Assembly: GCF_003545885.1 (NCBI RefSeq)
Contig: NZ_QHCT01000002.1
Span: 310,001 to 374,000 of the forward strand
Length of the DNA: 64,000 bases
Source: Leptospira stimsonii
GTDB lineage: Bacteria; Spirochaetota; Leptospiria; Leptospirales; Leptospiraceae
Reading direction: 5' to 3'
The notes below the pieces were generated by a model. It had not been told where the DNA came from. It searched no databases and saw only the letters and a list, made by a program, of their open reading frames with translations. Position numbers and translations under genes: made by a program. How positions within the stretch are numbered: position 1 is the first letter of the stretch; each line of letters begins with the position of its first letter. Below, piece by piece: positions 61,334 through 64,000 of the stretch.

Positions 61334-61704
61334 ATGCCCATGACCTTTTCCATCGTTTCGCTTAACAAATACGAATCACAATCCATCTCTTTAGAGAAAT
61401 GTAAAAAGTGGGTTCATCAAGAAGCACTTCGTTTCACAATCCCCGCGTGAGCGGTTCGGAAAGCGCGAAGCGTCTCGCAGAGACGAGCGCGAATGCGCGA
61501 GCTTGGAGAGACGCGACCCGGCGACGTGTTCTCATTCAAAGAAAAGACGCTCGAGTAAATCGAAACGTCGCCCGGGGCACGCCCGAATTTTATTTCCCGA
61601 AAGAAGTATTTTTCCTTCGCTTAATCTTTGAGATCAGAGAAGGATTTGTTTCTCTTTCGAAATTTCCGGAATACCGGGATGCGGAATTGAGGGATAACAC
61701 TTAG
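61334..61704 (+). pseudogene. Small gene interrupted by a G+C-rich insertion
   Basis: An ATG at 61334 opens MPMTFSIVSLNKYESQSISL ... ALRFTIPA and stops at 61448-61450. A coherent protein-like end (EFYFPKEVFFLRLIFEIREG ... EYRDAELRDNT) follows in a different frame to 61704. The DNA between, about 61449-61575, is much more G+C-rich than its surroundings and full of hairpins (CGTCTC-GCA-GAGACG at 61471-61485, GCGC-GAAT-GCGC at 61487-61498). A small gene broken by a structured insertion is the simplest reading; it may also be two unrelated fragments. Confidence 0.35.
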
Positions 61705-61802
61705 AGACTATTTTTTTTAACAAAATATTTCCTTTAAAAAGGTTCAAATCTACGTAAATCCAGGTTGGCAGAGAAGTTTTTAGGTTCAATTCTGGCATCA
61801 GT

Positions 61803-63674
<1,872 letters not shown>

Positions 63675-63729
63675 TTTCTGCGGGAAAGCATTTGACACCA
63701 AAGGTTTGCAAAGATAGCCTCCAAAGGGA

Positions 63730-64000
63730 ATGGATCTCGTAGAAGCAAAAATTTCAGATATTTCCCTGACAAATGTTGGGTTCGCGGTTTTTTTAAAAAC
63801 GAAGGATGATTCCGATTCCAGAGTGGTTCCGATTTTTATCGGGCCCTTGGAAACACATTCCATCACTTCGGTTTTGGACGGGACCAAACCTCCGAGACCC
63901 ATGACCCACGATTTGATGACCGTTCTCCTCACAACTCTGAACGTAAGCATCGTGAAAATTTCGATCGAAGAAATCATAGACAATACCTTTTACGCCAAGA
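63730..64000 (+). CDS. Bifunctional nuclease family protein, 5' part
   Basis: Ninety residues are visible before the window ends. MDLVEAKISDISLTNVG, VVPIFIGPLETHSITSVLDG, PRPMTHDLMTVLLTTLNV and VKISIEEIIDNTFYAK match the DUF151/BFN (bifunctional nuclease) family, found in plants and bacteria, with reported DNase/RNase activity. The gene continues beyond 64000, so it is truncated only by the window edge. AAAGGG lies upstream of the ATG. Confidence 0.88.
   Translation, partial: MDLVEAKISDISLTNVGFAVFLKTKDDSDSRVVPIFIGPLETHSITSVLDGTKPPRPMTHDLMTVLLTTLNVSIVKISIEEIIDNTFYAK

Overview
The window comes from a spirochaete of the genus Leptospira, most likely the pathogen-related clade. The evidence is several leptospiral protein families (a DUF1577/PilZ protein, exported small lipoproteins, a FliG, a beta-barrel porin-2 family protein), split-up biosynthetic genes, frequent TTG/GTG starts with 1-17 bp gene overlaps, and tRNA genes without an encoded CCA. 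By eye the base composition is in the low-to-mid 40s % G+C, which would fit the more G+C-rich species; I cannot name the species.

Positions 1-4417 hold a tightly coupled five-gene operon that I read as a complete photoactive yellow protein (PYP) photoreceptor system: a small coiled-coil protein, a PYP with its chromophore cysteine, a coumarate:CoA-ligase-like adenylating enzyme, a second coiled-coil protein related to the first, and a tyrosine-ammonia-lyase-type MIO enzyme that would make p-coumarate. This is the most interesting protein system here. It is followed by pdhABC (4500-7838) and fliG (7851-8870).

Positions 8871-17320: tRNA-Asp and tRNA-Leu, each followed on its 3' side by unusual structured repeats, then a phosphatidyltransferase, a DUF1993 protein, a polysaccharide deacetylase, a large membrane glycosyltransferase and lysS. 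Positions 17445-25554: a small membrane protein, a WecG/TagA-type glycosyltransferase, thiE-thiS, a lipoprotein, rsmE, an outer-membrane-lipoprotein-sorting-like protein, guaB, a DUF1577 protein and an EAL protein.

Positions 25669-36643 form a cell-envelope sugar region: three membrane proteins on the + strand (one strongly AftB-like, one O-antigen-ligase-like) converge on a 69-bp minisatellite with a four-gene - strand operon encoding DprE2-like and DprE1-like enzymes, a GT-C enzyme and a GT2 enzyme. Together they suggest polyprenyl-phosphate-arabinose synthesis and use.

Positions 36695-42074: bpt, a membrane protein, rnhA, a lipoprotein-like protein, cca and a porin preceded by a near-perfect sigma-54 promoter. 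Positions 42497-49520: a Czc-type metal RND efflux operon. Positions 49621-54136: secA between a BamE-like lipoprotein, an amidotransferase and a thioredoxin-like lipoprotein. Positions 54464-59266: an acidic-tailed protein, a DUF115 protein without a canonical start codon, a response regulator, a HEAT-repeat protein and two exported proteins. Positions 59267-61802: a tRNA(CAU) gene, an interrupted copy of it, 277-bp repeats and two apparently broken genes. The window ends with an alpha/beta hydrolase and the start of a bifunctional-nuclease-family gene.

A second unusual system is in the DNA itself. All three tRNA loci and the minisatellite carry short hairpins whose loop is constant but whose stem sequence differs at almost every copy while staying self-complementary. 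Together with T-arm look-alikes they form modular elements sitting on tRNA 3' ends.
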